Notes: generated by a model from the letters alone, not told the origin. A DNA stretch of 64,000 nt from Periplaneta americana (GCF_040183065.1 NC_091121.1:62156287-62220286); one strand, 5' to 3'. Shown: positions 20,301 to 28,860, counted from the stretch's first letter. A program made the numbers and translations.

Positions 20301-21554
20301 TACTGACTGGTCCACTTTACTAGCACAACATGGAACAAAAATTAGTTACGTACATATGCCATTACTTTATTTCATGTTTGATTTCATAGTTGAGAGTGCG
20401 GACTTCAAGAAAGGAGTAAATGCTCTTGCACAGTTGCTGAGAGTCACAACCCATCCAGATCATCTCATTACCTTGAAGGCAGTGAGTAAAGTTGTGTGCC
20501 AGCGACTGTCAGCTGAAGCTCTAGAAAATCCAGGCACCATAATTGTCAAGGTCTGTATTTCTTTACTATTGTATATTAGTCCTGACAGCTCAGCGACACG
20601 AAAGAGGAGAAGTAATAGGATTAGTGGGGAGAGTTCCTGAGTAGAGATAGGGGCGAGTGGTCAGTAAAGGAATGCAGTACAGCTTAACTCTACTGGAAAC
20701 ACAATGCTATACCGCATTTGTAACATCTGATTGCTCTGACTGCAGGCAACAGACTAACCTGAACATCCCTTGGTATAACTTAATGGACTCGCCTGACCCA
20801 GACACACATTGCCGGTGACTGTCAGGACTAAATAATTGTACTGTAATATGAATCTGGAATGTAACAATGTTAAGATTTTAATCTTCATCTAGACTCATGT
20901 CCCTTGTTGTAGGATTGATTATGAAATAGCATCCTCCATCTGTCACAGTCCTCCCAGCTATTCTCTTCCATTACTTCTCGCCATGGTTTTCCTCTTTTAT
21001 AAATGTCCCTCTTTATTTGGTCTTCCAATAAGTTTCTAAGAAATTTCATTTCTGTCATCTGAATTCTGCTCTGATCTTTTTTGTCATAGTCCGAGTTTCC
21101 ACTGCATGTGCAAGATTGGTTTAAAATATGAATTATATATATGATTTTCTTGTACCTTTCAGATTATGTCTCTGTTCCATAGTAAACCTTCCATTTGTTG
21201 ATATCATGTACCACTAATATAATTTCCAAATTGTCAGAGTAACACTGAATATTTCTTTTAATATCTATTCATAGATATTAAATATAAAATAGTACAACTA
21301 TGTATTTAATTTTTTTTTTCTTCTATAGTGAAACATTTCTTTTTTCACAGGGAAAGCCCTTTCCATTTCAAGAGGCTGATCTCGGGTTTGATACTGGAGA
21401 CTACATGTTAAATCAAGCTGCAAAGATTCTTCGCCTTCTTTACATTCACAATCTCAGAGATCTGCAGACCCGAATTAATGAAAGCATTGTAGCAGTACAA
21501 AGTGTGACAGCAAATCCTAAAACTGATACAAAACTTGGAAAGGTTGGCAAATAA
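5268..21554 (+). CDS. RTRAF: RTRAF homologue (RNA transcription, translation and transport factor)
   Basis: The coding exons are 5268-5328, 5485-5709, 17509-17604, 20390-20550 and 21351-21554. They total 747 bases (248 residues plus stop) and all junctions are GT-AG. The start MFKRKLAALDYPSS, the block LWLEDQKIRHYKIEDR, the LAFAVRLEYADN segment and the end NPKTDTKLGKVGK match the RTRAF/C14orf166/hCLE/CGI-99 family, whose human member is 244 residues (recalled). In vertebrates this protein is part of the RTCB-DDX1-FAM98 tRNA-ligase complex, binds RNA polymerase II and travels in RNA granules. Introns 1 to 4 are about 0.16, 11.8, 2.8 and 0.8 kb; the last three carry transposons. A polyadenylation signal, AATAAA, lies at 21562-21567. 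No frameshift or stop is seen, so it should be functional. Confidence 0.95.
5485..5709 (+). CDS. RTRAF: RTRAF coding exon 2
   Basis: The acceptor TTTCAG ends at 5484 and the donor GTAATA begins at 5710. It encodes the most conserved block, with LWLEDQKIRHYKIEDR and a helix ending RLEYADN. The reading phase is 1 at both ends. Confidence 0.95.
6040..6400 (+). pseudogene. hAT transposase fragment, heavily decayed
   Basis: The frame reads ARDKIEGFIKKLDFWVTSLE, a stop, then RERDAFQCIKELVKNL, followed by more pieces broken by stops and shifts. This corresponds to the KIxAFxxKLxLW region found in SCAND3/Buster-type hAT transposases. It is not translatable. Confidence 0.5.
6808..7694 (-). mobile_element. 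Internally deleted mariner-like transposon nested in the hAT
   Basis: The ends are inverted repeats. From the left: ACAGAGCTATTATTATCATAG, then CCCAGAAAAG and CCGGCC. From the right, inverted: ACAGAGCTAATTATCGTAGG, then the same blocks. The left flank ends in TA; the right TA is lost. Only the start and end of a transposase remain (7035-7460), so this is a deletion derivative of a longer Tc1/mariner-like element. Confidence 0.72.
7035..7460 (-). pseudogene. Deletion-fused mariner-like transposase (141 codons)
   Basis: The N-terminal part is helix-turn-helix-like (RRKFRIKFPNRRVPSTKTI, then RLTKRFKETGSV), as in DUF4817-type transposases. After a lysine run it jumps to the end of the catalytic domain, with DSVTAHTAA and WPPRSPDITPCDF, and ends with a DELKDYIREEI helix. 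The spacing between the D of DSVTAH and the D of PCDF is 38 residues. The first catalytic Asp and the middle of the domain are deleted, so the protein cannot be an active transposase even though the frame is open. Confidence 0.65.
7770..7840 (+). repeat. Dispersed repeat with TTGGCAGTGATAAAA core, copy 1
   Basis: It shares GGCAGTGATAAAA, ATATTCGTTCA and GGTGGATACTCTATATTGAC with 39655-39735 and 50770-50850. This copy lies inside the hAT relic. It has no coding content and its class is unknown. Confidence 0.65.
8529..9486 (-). pseudogene. Fragments of an unrecognised transposon protein
   Basis: Reading 5' to 3' on the minus strand, an 85-codon frame (9486-9229) contains LLPVSSRRDLFPILANKSGD and ELYRYVLNKLC. 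A second frame (9128-8904) contains THKLQPILRALVRPHSQIFC. A short frame near 8640-8529 contains a cluster of Asp, Ser and Thr residues before a stop. Their order within matching inverted repeats suggests a single ancestral protein. I cannot name the family; Harbinger or Tc1-like assignments were considered without decisive motifs. Confidence 0.3.
8775..8870 (-). repeat. tRNA-like SINE head
   Basis: On the minus strand, GAGCACGATAGACTGGTAAC followed by GTGGTTCGAGTCCTGCC gives an A-box-like and a good B-box (GGTTCGAGTCC) spacing. It has no aminoacyl-stem pairing convincing enough for a tRNA gene, so I read it as a SINE or tRNA pseudogene. Flanking arms at 8655-8690 and 8735-8772 form an inverted repeat (TTTATTCCCAATACTTTTCG). 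Confidence 0.5.
10093..11438 (+). mobile_element. Tc1-like transposon (DD34E), near-complete
   Basis: The terminal inverted repeats read CAGTAGCATGCAAATTAATC on the left and CAGTAGCATAACAAATTAAT inverted on the right. TA lies at 10091-10092 and 11439-11440, as expected for Tc1/mariner insertion. The 1.35-kb length and a single transposase gene fit a full-length element. It sits in RTRAF intron 2 in the gene's orientation. Confidence 0.93.
10333..11351 (+). pseudogene. Tc1/Tc3-like transposase with one stop and one frameshift
   Basis: The N-terminal paired-type helix-turn-helix begins TPRKRSKIITLAEHSSMTQ. The catalytic triad is visible as FSDESHF (D codon 10789-10791), QQDLAPCHTS (D codon 11052-11054) and NPIENLW (E codon 11157-11159). 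The second D and the E are 34 residues apart, so this is DD34E. The coding frame is broken only by a TGA at 10570-10572 and by a one-base loss in a C run just before 10890. Elsewhere the family's motifs are intact, for example KVMFWGCF and LPWPGNSPDINP. The ATG at 10333 fits the family start better than the one at 10309. Confidence 0.9.
11480..12109. repeat. Tandem duplication of a 312-bp segment
   Basis: Copy 1 is 11480-11791 and copy 2 is 11792-12109. They are nearly identical; copy 2 has a six-base insertion (near 12000) and scattered substitutions. Each copy contains an internal short repeat, AAAAGCTTTCGATG, twice. No coding content is seen. The block begins about 40 bp after the Tc1 element. 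Confidence 0.92.
12634..13610. mobile_element. MITE-like element, about 0.98 kb
   Basis: The ends read CCAAAACAACTTCCGACCTG and, inverted from the right, CCAAAACTACTTCCGACTTG. No target duplication is clear. Inside, two roughly 75-bp direct repeats (about 13226-13300 and 13326-13400) share TTTACAGTTTACA and GAATACCG. There is no protein-coding frame. Confidence 0.65.
13625..13920 (-). pseudogene. Mariner-like DDE transposase fragment
   Basis: The minus-strand frame contains TQRLHNDQFFFHHVLFSDEC, FLDGHTHTQNARYWSKENP, a stop codon, then MHEANNP. LFSDEC holds the first catalytic Asp of the Tc1/mariner-like group seen also at 929-1075. Other catalytic residues are missing, so this is a fragment. 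Confidence 0.7.
14215..14400 (-). pseudogene. Mariner-like transposase C-terminal remnant
   Basis: On the minus strand, broken frames read TENDLKCAVIDWVNK and, after a stop and shift, a segment like LVLRYKCLNVQGNYVGK. That resembles the YDKCLNxxGNYVEK tail of mariner transposases (family knowledge). It is strongly decayed, and no TIRs were found. Confidence 0.4.
14395..15060. repeat. Degenerate (TCAG)/(GTCTGTCAGTC) simple-repeat tract
   Basis: Variants of GTCAGTCAG, GTCTGTCAG, TTGGTCAAT and AGCCAATCTTTTG recur throughout, with imperfect longer repeats such as TCTTTTAGCCAATCTTTTGG. This looks like an old tetranucleotide-derived minisatellite. The short frames in it are artefacts of the repeat. 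Confidence 0.75.
15690..17185. repeat. Local repeat cluster with a CTCTCTTGTTCGAACATTGCA motif
   Basis: Segments near 16325-16380, 16440-16490 and 17130-17180 share AGACGAAGTTTG, CCTCTC, TGTTCGAACATTGCA and GACACTA. Related but weaker similarity occurs at 15690-15860 and 16150-16210. No transposon ends or proteins are visible. The MITE at 16707-16966 lies inside the cluster. Confidence 0.5.
16707..16966. mobile_element. 260-bp MITE with CATATCGTGGGG ends
   Basis: The inverted ends agree over roughly 37 bp: CATATCGTGGGGTTTCTGCG on the left and CATATCGTGGGGTTTCTGTG inverted from the right, each followed by a TAACTCCA segment. Internal CTCCATTTT/AAAATGGAG motifs repeat. There is no coding capacity, and no target duplication is evident. 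Confidence 0.82.
17509..17604 (+). CDS. RTRAF: RTRAF coding exon 3
   Basis: The acceptor TTGCAG ends at 17508 and the donor GTAAGA begins at 17605. It encodes a Lys/Asp/Asn-rich linker (DKYKNQTSDKVKKNE) matching the variable middle of the family. Confidence 0.9.
17919..18387 (+). mobile_element. 5'-truncated LINE in RTRAF intron 3
   Basis: A perfect 13-bp target duplication, ATTATTTTTACAA, lies at 17906-17918 and 18388-18400. The insert is the end of a reverse-transcriptase ORF followed by a (GAT)n tail rather than poly-A. This is a textbook 5'-truncated target-primed insertion. Confidence 0.92.
17920..18366 (+). pseudogene. LINE reverse-transcriptase C-terminus
   Basis: An open frame of about 148 codons has no native start. 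It contains TLALPSLLYGSEIWSLKKKD, the segment IKATEMKFFRRTAGYTLLDR and the tail WLDHLRRMENSRIPK. The LLYGSExW and RMxxxRIPK motifs are typical of the C-terminal part of RTE/CR1-like insect LINE proteins, often annotated as endonuclease-reverse transcriptase (family knowledge). The frame is intact to its stop, so the insertion is probably young. The catalytic YADD region lies upstream of the truncation. Confidence 0.8.
18444..19129. mobile_element. pogo/Tigger-like MITE in RTRAF intron 3
   Basis: The left end reads CAGTAGAACCTCTATTATCC and the right end, inverted, TAATAGAACTCCAATTATCC. Both are flanked by TA (18442-18443 and 19130-19131). The GAACCTCxxTTATCC-type terminus is characteristic of pogo/Tigger elements (family knowledge). 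No transposase remains. Confidence 0.78.
19436..19760 (+). pseudogene. Degraded mariner-like transposase C-terminal region
   Basis: Pieces in shifting frames read RLPNRWIVLGPDG, then MSTRPDAL, then DHTMLQCVWQEGLKIEHL. This matches the order (PGRWIGRxGP, WPPRSPDLTPCD, LxRVWEE, HIEHL) of the same mariner-like group as 929-1075 and 13625-13920. It is too decayed for any function. Confidence 0.5.
19761..20389. other. RTRAF: Rest of RTRAF intron 3
   Basis: AT-rich intron sequence ending in the acceptor TTTCATAG. I see no repeat or gene in it. Confidence 0.5.
20390..20550 (+). CDS. RTRAF: RTRAF coding exon 4
   Basis: It encodes FESADFKKGVNALAQLL and the helical segment LKAVSKVVCQRLSAEAL. The acceptor AG ends at 20389, the donor GTCTGT begins at 20551, and the phase is 0 at the 3' side. 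Confidence 0.92.
20890..21200 (-). pseudogene. LINE reverse-transcriptase C-terminal remnant in intron 4
   Basis: On the minus strand, a broken frame contains DKKDQSRIQMTEMKFLRNL and RGKPWREVMEE. The SRIxxTEMKFLR motif resembles the LINE tail at 17920-18366 in the opposite orientation. No 3' tail or target duplication was identified. Confidence 0.5.
21351..21554 (+). CDS. RTRAF: RTRAF coding exon 5 with stop
   Basis: It encodes LGFDTGDYMLNQAAKILRLL, the NLRDLQTRINESIVAVQ helix and the end TDTKLGKVGK, then TAA. The acceptor TTCACAG ends at 21350. The C-terminal KTDxxLGKVG motif is a hallmark of the family. Confidence 0.95.
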   Translation, partial: GKPFPFQEADLGFDTGDYMLNQAAKILRLLYIHNLRDLQTRINESIVAVQSVTANPKTDTKLGKVGK

Positions 21555-22173
21555 AAAAATGAATAAAATTGTAAATGATACATATTGAATGTGATGAAAT
21601 TGTAGATTATTTAATACATAAACAAAATTCCACATGCATTTCCGTATTTATTTCCCCATGAAGTGAATTTACAGTCATAGTACATTTCAGCAACAAACAT
21701 TATGTTGTACTGGAGCTGTTTGTTAGATGACCTTCAGGAACAACCAGTCGAGCTATTCCGAAACCTGCAGCAACTGTAATAGAAACACATATAAAACTAG
21801 AATGAATAATTCAGCACAGTGTGAGATTTTATACGTTTAATTAATTTATTGTCTGCAAATAGAGTTCTAGATTGAGATTTAAAAAATAGTGCGAAATTCT
21901 CCTCTTACTCTTACAAACACACACCATTTATTAAACAATGAAACAACTAATGACATTGATCCATATGTTTGTTTGTAGTCATATTTAACATATTTGCTCC
22001 AACTAAATTAATGTTCATAGGTTAGATTGAATTATATTTCATTTTCTAATAAAGTTACAGCTTCAGTTAGTGCATAGCAACTGTTTCATTTAGTGTTCAC
22101 ATATTGTACATAAATTCGGATTATTCCCATAGTTTTGTTTCAACACCCGTTTTTTTTTTTAGGTGAATATATC
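21555..22173. other. RTRAF 3' UTR and downstream AT-rich DNA
   Basis: AATAAA at 21562-21567 is a plausible polyadenylation signal very close to the stop. Nothing else is recognisable before the mariner at 22176. Confidence 0.5.
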
Positions 22174-22245
22174 TACATGGGTCATTCAGTAATTAGTGGA
22201 AACATTTGAATTAACAACAAAGAAAACATTTTTGAAACAGTCATA

Positions 22246-24076
22246 TTGTTGCAATGCTCAGAAGTAATTTCCTCCAACATGAAGAACCCTCCTCCATACC
22301 TTAAGGTACGATCACACGTCGCTACTTTTGCAGCGCTGCAGTACAAAAAACTGCGCAACTCTTATACTGCGACGTGTGAACAACGGTGCAACCCGAAAAG
22401 TTGCGGCTGCCGAACCTGCTGCCGGCTACTTTTCCATGCTGTGCGCAACTTAAAAATAGCGACGTGTGAACAGGGTTCTCAGGGTTGCAGCCGCAGCATT
22501 TTTGATATTTTGTTGAAACTTTTGCTGCGATTGCAACCAGTGTTACCACCCAAATGTGCCAATGATACTTTTATTGCTTGGATATATTTTAATGTTAAAT
22601 GTGATGAAAATAAATTATTTGTAACAGTTATTAAATACACAACACAGTCTGAGCATAATTGGTGACGATATAATTCATTTTTTTAATTTTCCATAGCGTA
22701 GTTCCAAACAGGAGGGTTGCCAACATTGATTACGTGAATATACTGTTGGTTATCATTTAAGTATATAGGCGTTTTTAAAAGCTTTATAGTAAAAATAATG
22801 TCAATTTCTGAATACTAGATATGATAGAAAAGCAAGTAATAGATAAGGAAGCTTTCGCATGAGTTTCTTAATAATGCGAACATAACCACAAAATGTATAT
22901 TGAGAAGTCAATACGGAGATGGAAACCTGCAGCATGACTGCGGCTGCAAAAGTAGCGCCTTGCATGTGAACAGACTCGCAACCTCCAGTTGCAACTTTTG
23001 CAGCACTCGGGTTGCGCAGCACGAAAAGTAGCGTGCAGCGCGCTACTTTTGGCTTACGTGTTAACACGACATGCAACTTTTGCAGCTGCAGTATAAAAGT
23101 AGCGCTGCAAAAGTAGCAACGTGTGACTGTACCTTTAGGGACACGACGGATGCCATCCACAGCATCTTGTTGTACTAATCCTCGAACAGACTGCTCTACT
23201 GCTGCTATAATTGCCTGTCTGGTTCTAAAGTGAACTCCTCTAAGTGGTAATTTCATTTTCGCGAAAAGGTCTAAATCACATGGGCTCATATCTGGGGAGT
23301 ATGGAGGATGCTCCAGAATTTCCCAGTTCCATCTGCGAAGTAATTTAACCACAGAGGCAGCTATGGAAAAGCGGGCACCATCATGTAGCACAATAGAATG
23401 AGAATTCAAGAGATTTGGACGTTTATGGCGCACAGCTAGTCGTAAATGGTGCTTCAGAAAGTAACTGTAATATGTGCCATTCACATGATTTCCCGCAGGA
23501 ACTGAATGAGTGACAAGGACACCATCAAAATCATAAGCAACAATGAACATGACTTTAAGTGGATCCTGTTCTTGCCGATACAGTTTTGGCCATGGGAAAT
23601 CATTGTGCCGCCACTTATTTGACTGTCTCTTCAATTATGGTTGGTAGTGTCGAATCCAGGTTTCATCTAAAGTTATGATATGTCGAAGGAAACACTTGCC
23701 TTCACATCCATAGCGTTCTAAGTGCACTCACTGTTTTCATTCTCTGCCACATGTTTTTATCTTTAAGATTGTGTGAAATCCACTGACCGCAGATATTCCT
23801 CCTTTTTATCTTCATAAGTATGTGAAGAATCGTACCAGCAGCAATTCCAACTTCTCTTGCTAGTTCAATACAAGTCCAACAACGGTGTTCTTCCAGCAGT
23901 GCTCTTACAGTGTTCACATGCACATCATCACTTGCTGATTGCGGTTTGCCAGCTCCACGGTTTTTTTTATGAATATCTTCTGTCCCGTTACGAAATGCAT
24001 GTGTCCAGTTAGCCACTGTACGATATGGCGAAGTGTCTCTACGACACGCTTCCAGTAATGCTGTATTGTCGAGCAT
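22246..24076 (-). pseudogene. mariner transposase, broken by frameshifts, a stop and an insertion
   Basis: The N-terminal part (24076 downward) contains RTVANWTHAFRNG and a helix-turn-helix with ELAREVGIAAGTILHIL. The first catalytic Asp is in IITLDETWIRHYQP near 23680, followed by a stop. The second lies in SIVLHDGARFS and the third in YSPDMSPCDLDLF, 34 residues apart, so this is DD34D. The last residues (VDGIRRVPK) are cut off by the MITE at 22304-23134; the frame resumes beyond it. At least one frameshift, one stop and the insertion make it non-functional. Confidence 0.88.
22304..23134. mobile_element. PIF/Harbinger-like MITE nested in the mariner
   Basis: The inverted ends read AGGTACGATCACACGTCGCT and AGGTACAGTCACACGTTGCT. 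The flanking 3-bp repeat TTA (22301-22303 and 23135-23137) is the target pattern of Harbinger elements (family knowledge). The arms are unusually GC-rich for the window and full of CTGCAAAAGTAGC units. No transposase is present, only short incidental frames. Confidence 0.82.
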
Positions 24077-24306
24077 TCTTGCCTCTTGCTATATGAATTT
24101 TAATGAAACATCTTCGTATTTGCTGAACATTTTAGAGCACTACAGTCTACAAATATCTTATAAATGAGATTATTGTCTTCAAACTCACAGATAACACACA
24201 TCAGATGCTCTTTGTTTTTCTCATTGTTATCGGCTTGCATCATTTACCTTTGATAGCGCCACATACAAACTATGTTGCCACTAATTATTATTGGATGACC
24301 CATGTA

Positions 24307-25203
24307 TAAGTTCGGTCCAATACTAGAGTGTCATCCTAGAAAGCCAATCAAGCGAGTTTTGTCGTACCAATAATTTCTAAACTACACGACATATTCCAAT
24401 GAAATAAATGGCCGTCGACCAAGGATCACCGTATCCACCAGGATCTTGTTGGTGTGGATGACGTCATCTAGTGATACGCGGATGGGGAATAATTTGCGCA
24501 AATTGGTGGGACGTGCGGCAGCGTAACTCGAGAATGCAAAGCGATAGAACGTTTGGAGTGGTGTCATGATTCGTAACGAACTAGGCTACAATCCCAATTG
24601 AATAACAATGAGTAGTAGACAAGTTAAAGTGGAAAAATTCGCGAGTGAAATTGTGAGAAGAGAAAGTTCACAATGTCGATGCATATGCAGGACAAATGCG
24701 AGTAGGCCTTACATCCAACTCATCCCGAGAAACGTATTCACTCATAAAACGAGTGTCTCTGGCTTTTTTTTATTTATTTTTTTTTTACATTCATCTTGTG
24801 AAGTACGAAAAATCAGGACATCCTGAGTAACCCTACACGATCCGTGAAAAACTGAGATTAGCGTGTAAATTAGTCTCAGTAGTAAAATAATGCTGATCAT
24901 ATTGATCACTTACATGTAGCAATTGTTAACATTCCAATTCTGTTGTATCCATGTGACCGATAGCCATGGTAACCTATGTACAAACTCACACCAATTACTG
25001 TGACACCACTAATAATTTTGCACGACAGACATTCTTTTTCACCGCTCATATTTGTTTATATTCTTTCGATAGGAAAATCAGGTCAGAAGTGTGTCAAATG
25101 CATACTCGAGAATGAAACATTTAGGTCATAAATTACACATCAATTATCAGTCAAATACGAGCACGACGAAATTGAAATTAGCCATGTCGAAAATATATCG
25201 AGT
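24307..25203. other. Intergenic stretch with two divergent short ORFs
   Basis: A 61-codon minus ORF (24567-24382) and a 72-codon plus ORF (24608-24826) start 40 bp apart. The first reads MTPLQTFYRFAFSSYAAARP and has a rather GC-rich codon composition; the second begins MSSRQVKVEKFASEIVRRE. Neither is recognised. They could be first exons of unknown genes, repeat remnants or chance. Confidence 0.3.
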
Positions 25204-25440
25204 CAGTGTTGCCAACTCGATTCTTGAAAACAGGCCATACATCAGCATATGATCTAGGACACCAGTTCAGGAGTAGCTTACAGGTTGTAAACAGGGCTCC
25301 AGTCCAGAGTGACCCAATCTGCGACTTTTCGCCAAATTTGGCAATTCTACATAGCAACATTTCACATTTTTCTTTTAACGACAAACTATATAGCGACCTC
25401 TCATAATGATTATGGTACTTGATGTTAAGCTGGCAACACT
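25204..25440. mobile_element. Short MITE with CAGTGTTGCCA ends
   Basis: The left end is CAGTGTTGCCAACT and the right end inverted is CAGTGTTGCCAGCT, 237 bp apart. No matching 8-bp flanks were found. CAGTGTTGCCA termini are common among insect hAT-like MITEs (general knowledge, not checked). Confidence 0.6.
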
Positions 25441-26054
25441 GGCTACGATCAGCTCAGATGAGAGCAATGTCGCCATTTCAGCAGTTTTTCCGCTAGACTT
25501 AGCCTTTTCCATGCTAGTTTAGCTGGTAAAATGTATAACATTTACATTGATGATATCCCTGGTCATAATATATTGTGATCGGGGTGATATCACAGTCTAC
25601 TATATACAGTCGCGAAGCTTGAAGTGATTTGTTGCTAATCTCGTGATAAAGCGCTCCAAGCGGTTAGCAACTAGAAACAATAGACTGTCCACGGTCGACT
25701 TTGGACTGTGACGTATTTCCATCGAGTGTTAGCTCGTTGCGTATTTCACATTGATGCTTGTGAAATGTTCGTTATTGGTTGTAATGAAAATGTTAATGGC
25801 TAAAATACAATAATTGAAATAATATTCTACTAGCAGTGGCGTGCGGATCCTATTGCATTAGGGTAGGCTCTTCATGTTTGCATGCTACATCGGTATACAA
25901 CTTACAATATCTCGAACATATTGATAATTTGATATTTCATATAATTTTAGTGAGTTATGACATCAAACCAGAGCAGCAGCCAGAAGGAGGGTAAGAAAAC
26001 AGAAACCTCCGGAAACTAATGATAAAATAAATTAGTAATTAAATAAATCATAAC

Positions 26055-27262
26055 TTATTTCTTGAAGGTGAACTGCATTCTGCGTTCCTTTTTAGAAAAC
26101 TCCTCAATAACATCGCTGTGGAATGTAGGGGATTTTCGGATTTCTTTCAGCTTTTTCTTCTCAAAGGACATCAAGGCTAGACTGCTCAATCTTTCTTGCC
26201 CTTGAGTTGATCTTTGAAATGATTTAATCCGCTTAAGGGCAGAAAATGACCTCTCAGGAGATGCAGATGTGCTTGGTATGGTCAAAACCAGAAGGGTGAA
26301 TTTGTACAATTCGACAAATGCTGTGTGGAGTTGTTTTGATTTTAAATGTGTCACCAGTTCATGAGGGTATTTCCCACGAAACTCTTCCATTGAATATAGG
26401 ACTGTCAATTCATTTTTTAGACGAACTATATCAAACACTGCACTGTGCTTTACATTCAGCGCATTCAGGGCGGAATTAGGAAAATTTAATTTATAAGACT
26501 GAAATTTGGTTGGATCAAGCAATGAAATAAATCCCAACTTAGGGAGATTTCCAAACCTATCTGTAATATGGTTTGTCACATTGTCTATTATTTCAAAAAA
26601 TATTCTCCTGTATTTTATGACATCATTTTCCAGGCATTTTCTTTTTCGCGGCACTTCTTCACATTCGACTTCATTACAAACATCACGCCATAATGCATCA
26701 AATCTGTCTCTCTCATGTAGAACAATACGTTTTGTTTCATTAACCTTTTCTACACAATACAGAATATCCAAATGCTTCGTCTGAAGAATGTTGTACAGAA
26801 TGTCAGTGTATGCATAGATCTTCGATAACACATTTAGAAGAAATTTGGTCTCAAACTCTGATAGGAAAGACAAATATCCACGCGCAAGAGCAACAGTTTC
26901 ACTTTCCCAGTCTGATGAGTTGTTGAGTATATTTTTAAAAAAGTCCACCAGCAATTCACGGTCTTTAAATTATTATAACCCTCTTTGTTCCACACACTTT
27001 GTTCGTTACAAAATAATAAGCATGGCCAGCAAAATAATTTATTAAGATGACTGCATCCAGTTAGCCAATTAGTTTTCACATATTGGTTCACATTGAAATA
27101 ACGTAAATATTCTGTACTCTTTTCTTTATGTAAAAACTTTAAGTTCGGAAGCGTCGGCACTGGTCTTCCCCCCACAATTACAATTTCAACTTTTTCGTTA
27201 AATGATCTACAACCGAAAGGCTTTTTAAAAATCTGTTCAATTATACAGTGATCTTCTGCCAT
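26055..27262 (-). pseudogene. hAT transposase (TTF-finger/DUF4371 type), frameshifted and internally deleted
   Basis: It starts MAEDHCIIEQIFKKPFGCRS. The first 142-codon frame holds a TTF-type zinc-finger-like region (KLFCWPCLLFCNEQSVWNKE). A frameshift at a homopolymer near 26940-26950 moves into a 299-codon frame that ends with the hAT dimerisation motif, TSASPERSFSALKRIKSFQR followed by LSSLALMSFEKK. The two parts total about 400 residues, versus the 600-800 usual for this group. The join after the zinc finger skips most of the DUF4371/catalytic region, so this is a deletion derivative. Confidence 0.85.
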
Positions 27263-28072
27263 ATTACAACAATATCGTACTAGTTATACCTCACTTTGTT
27301 TAAATAAACTCTATAACACACTCACTTTACCACTAGAAGTTCAAATAAACACTATAATACAGTAATTTCATCACCAAAAGCGCTCTCATTAGCGCCTACC
27401 AGCCTAACGTATTACGGCAATGGGCAAGACACGTAAATCAGGGCGCATGCGCCAGCTGTTCTAATGACGAGACGATAAAAGTCACCCTCGGCTCTCTTTT
27501 TGCGCATGCGCCATCGGTGTAGTATATCCGCTTCCGGTGTGATGTTGGGCCTCGTTGTAAGCATAAAAATTGTTTTATTCACCGCATTCTAGATTCACCT
27601 TCGTCAGGATCATATATTATTTACATTTCGGTGATACAAGTTACGTAATTATAATAATAGTGCATTGATAGATTTCACAATTATTACTCCAGATCCTGTT
27701 ATCCAAGTCAAACCTTATTTTCGTATAATTGTATTCCAGAATATTTCCTCATAAGTCTTGATAGGCTATATGTATTAAGAGTTAATTTCTGGTGGTAGTA
27801 TTGATATTAAACTTGGCTAACACAATATTCCATCTACAACTTCAGAGGGGCGGCAAGAACTAGCGCTGAGGTAGTTCTGGATATTTCAACTGTAAACCAA
27901 CTTACGAATCTCGTGATATGCAAATAAATATCACCAAACGTAGGTGCCAACTTCAGAGGGGCTGCAAGACACTTTGTGTCCAAATTTATAAAACCAGGGG
28001 CATCACATCCAGTAAAATTAAGAGTGATCTCAGCCTTGTTAACAATTCGAAGAGATATTCCTATGTAAATAA

Positions 28073-28290
28073 AGCGGCGAAACTAGCGCTGAAGTAGTTC
28101 TGGTGATTTCGGAAGTGAAAATTGTTGAATTTATAAGGGTTTCTTTTTATGTAGATACAGTTGATCGTATATGCATCATAGACAAATATATGCATGGCGT
28201 AACAAAACCCTAAACTAACCAAATCTAACCTGTCACAGATTCGTATATGCAACATGTATATAAGCGGGGAACTACTTCAGCACTAGTTTA
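28073..28290. repeat. Small inverted-repeat element inside the MULE-like element
   Basis: GCGAAACTAGCGCTGAAGTAG at the left and, inverted, GGCTAAACTAGTGCTGAAGT at the right bound about 218 bp. A related single arm lies at 27848-27895 and another in RGP1 intron 1 near 39888. The interior AACCAAATCTAACCTGTCAC recurs inverted near 50722. Confidence 0.65.
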
Positions 28291-28860
28291 GCCAAAAATT
28301 GAATTAATTTGTTTGAAAGATGAAGTAGGTTATAGGCCAAAGATTATTATTTGAACTCTATAGAGAGTAGTGGTTTGGTTCGACTGGAACATCTCGGAAA
28401 AAAGAAGATATATATATTTTTATTATTACCGGTATAGACCTATATTCATTATTATTTATTATTCCACAGTTGAGTAACAAAATGGACAAGGAACCATCCA
28501 AAAGAACAAATCGGGACACCCTTAGAACAATAGCATTTTAAATATCATGGTAAATTAGAAAACATACTACTAACTTTATGAGTTCCTGTAGGCCCTAAAT
28601 GTTTTTATCCATCTAAATCACTGATAGAGGAGGTCAGCTGTCGAACATGTTAGTAAAGCAATTCACAGTGCCGCTATCTTTCCTGAATTTGAGATCGGTG
28701 AATCTTCACACATGCAACAGAGTGACTCCACTTCTCTATCCATGATCCACATTTTTGTAGTTCGGTTCAAATCTATGAACTATTGGGATCGAACAGTAAT
28801 GGTCCTAAGTCTTACCAAGCGGAAATAACACAGAGCTAACAGTTAATTAACAGTGTATGG

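Larger units (their letters stand above)
22176..24304 (-). mobile_element. mariner transposon (DD34D), interrupted by a MITE
   Basis: The inverted ends read CATGGGTCATTCAGTAATTA and CATGGGTCATCCAATAATAA, flanked by TA at 22174-22175 and 24305-24306. Subtracting the 831-bp insert and one 3-bp target copy leaves about 1.3 kb, the usual mariner length. The transposase is on the minus strand. Confidence 0.92.

Noticed and set aside
22246-22665. 139-codon plus-strand ORF with Cys and Arg
   Set aside because: It lies across the end of the mariner and the GC-rich MITE arm, antisense to the transposase. It is an artefact of the CTGCAAAAGTAGC units.
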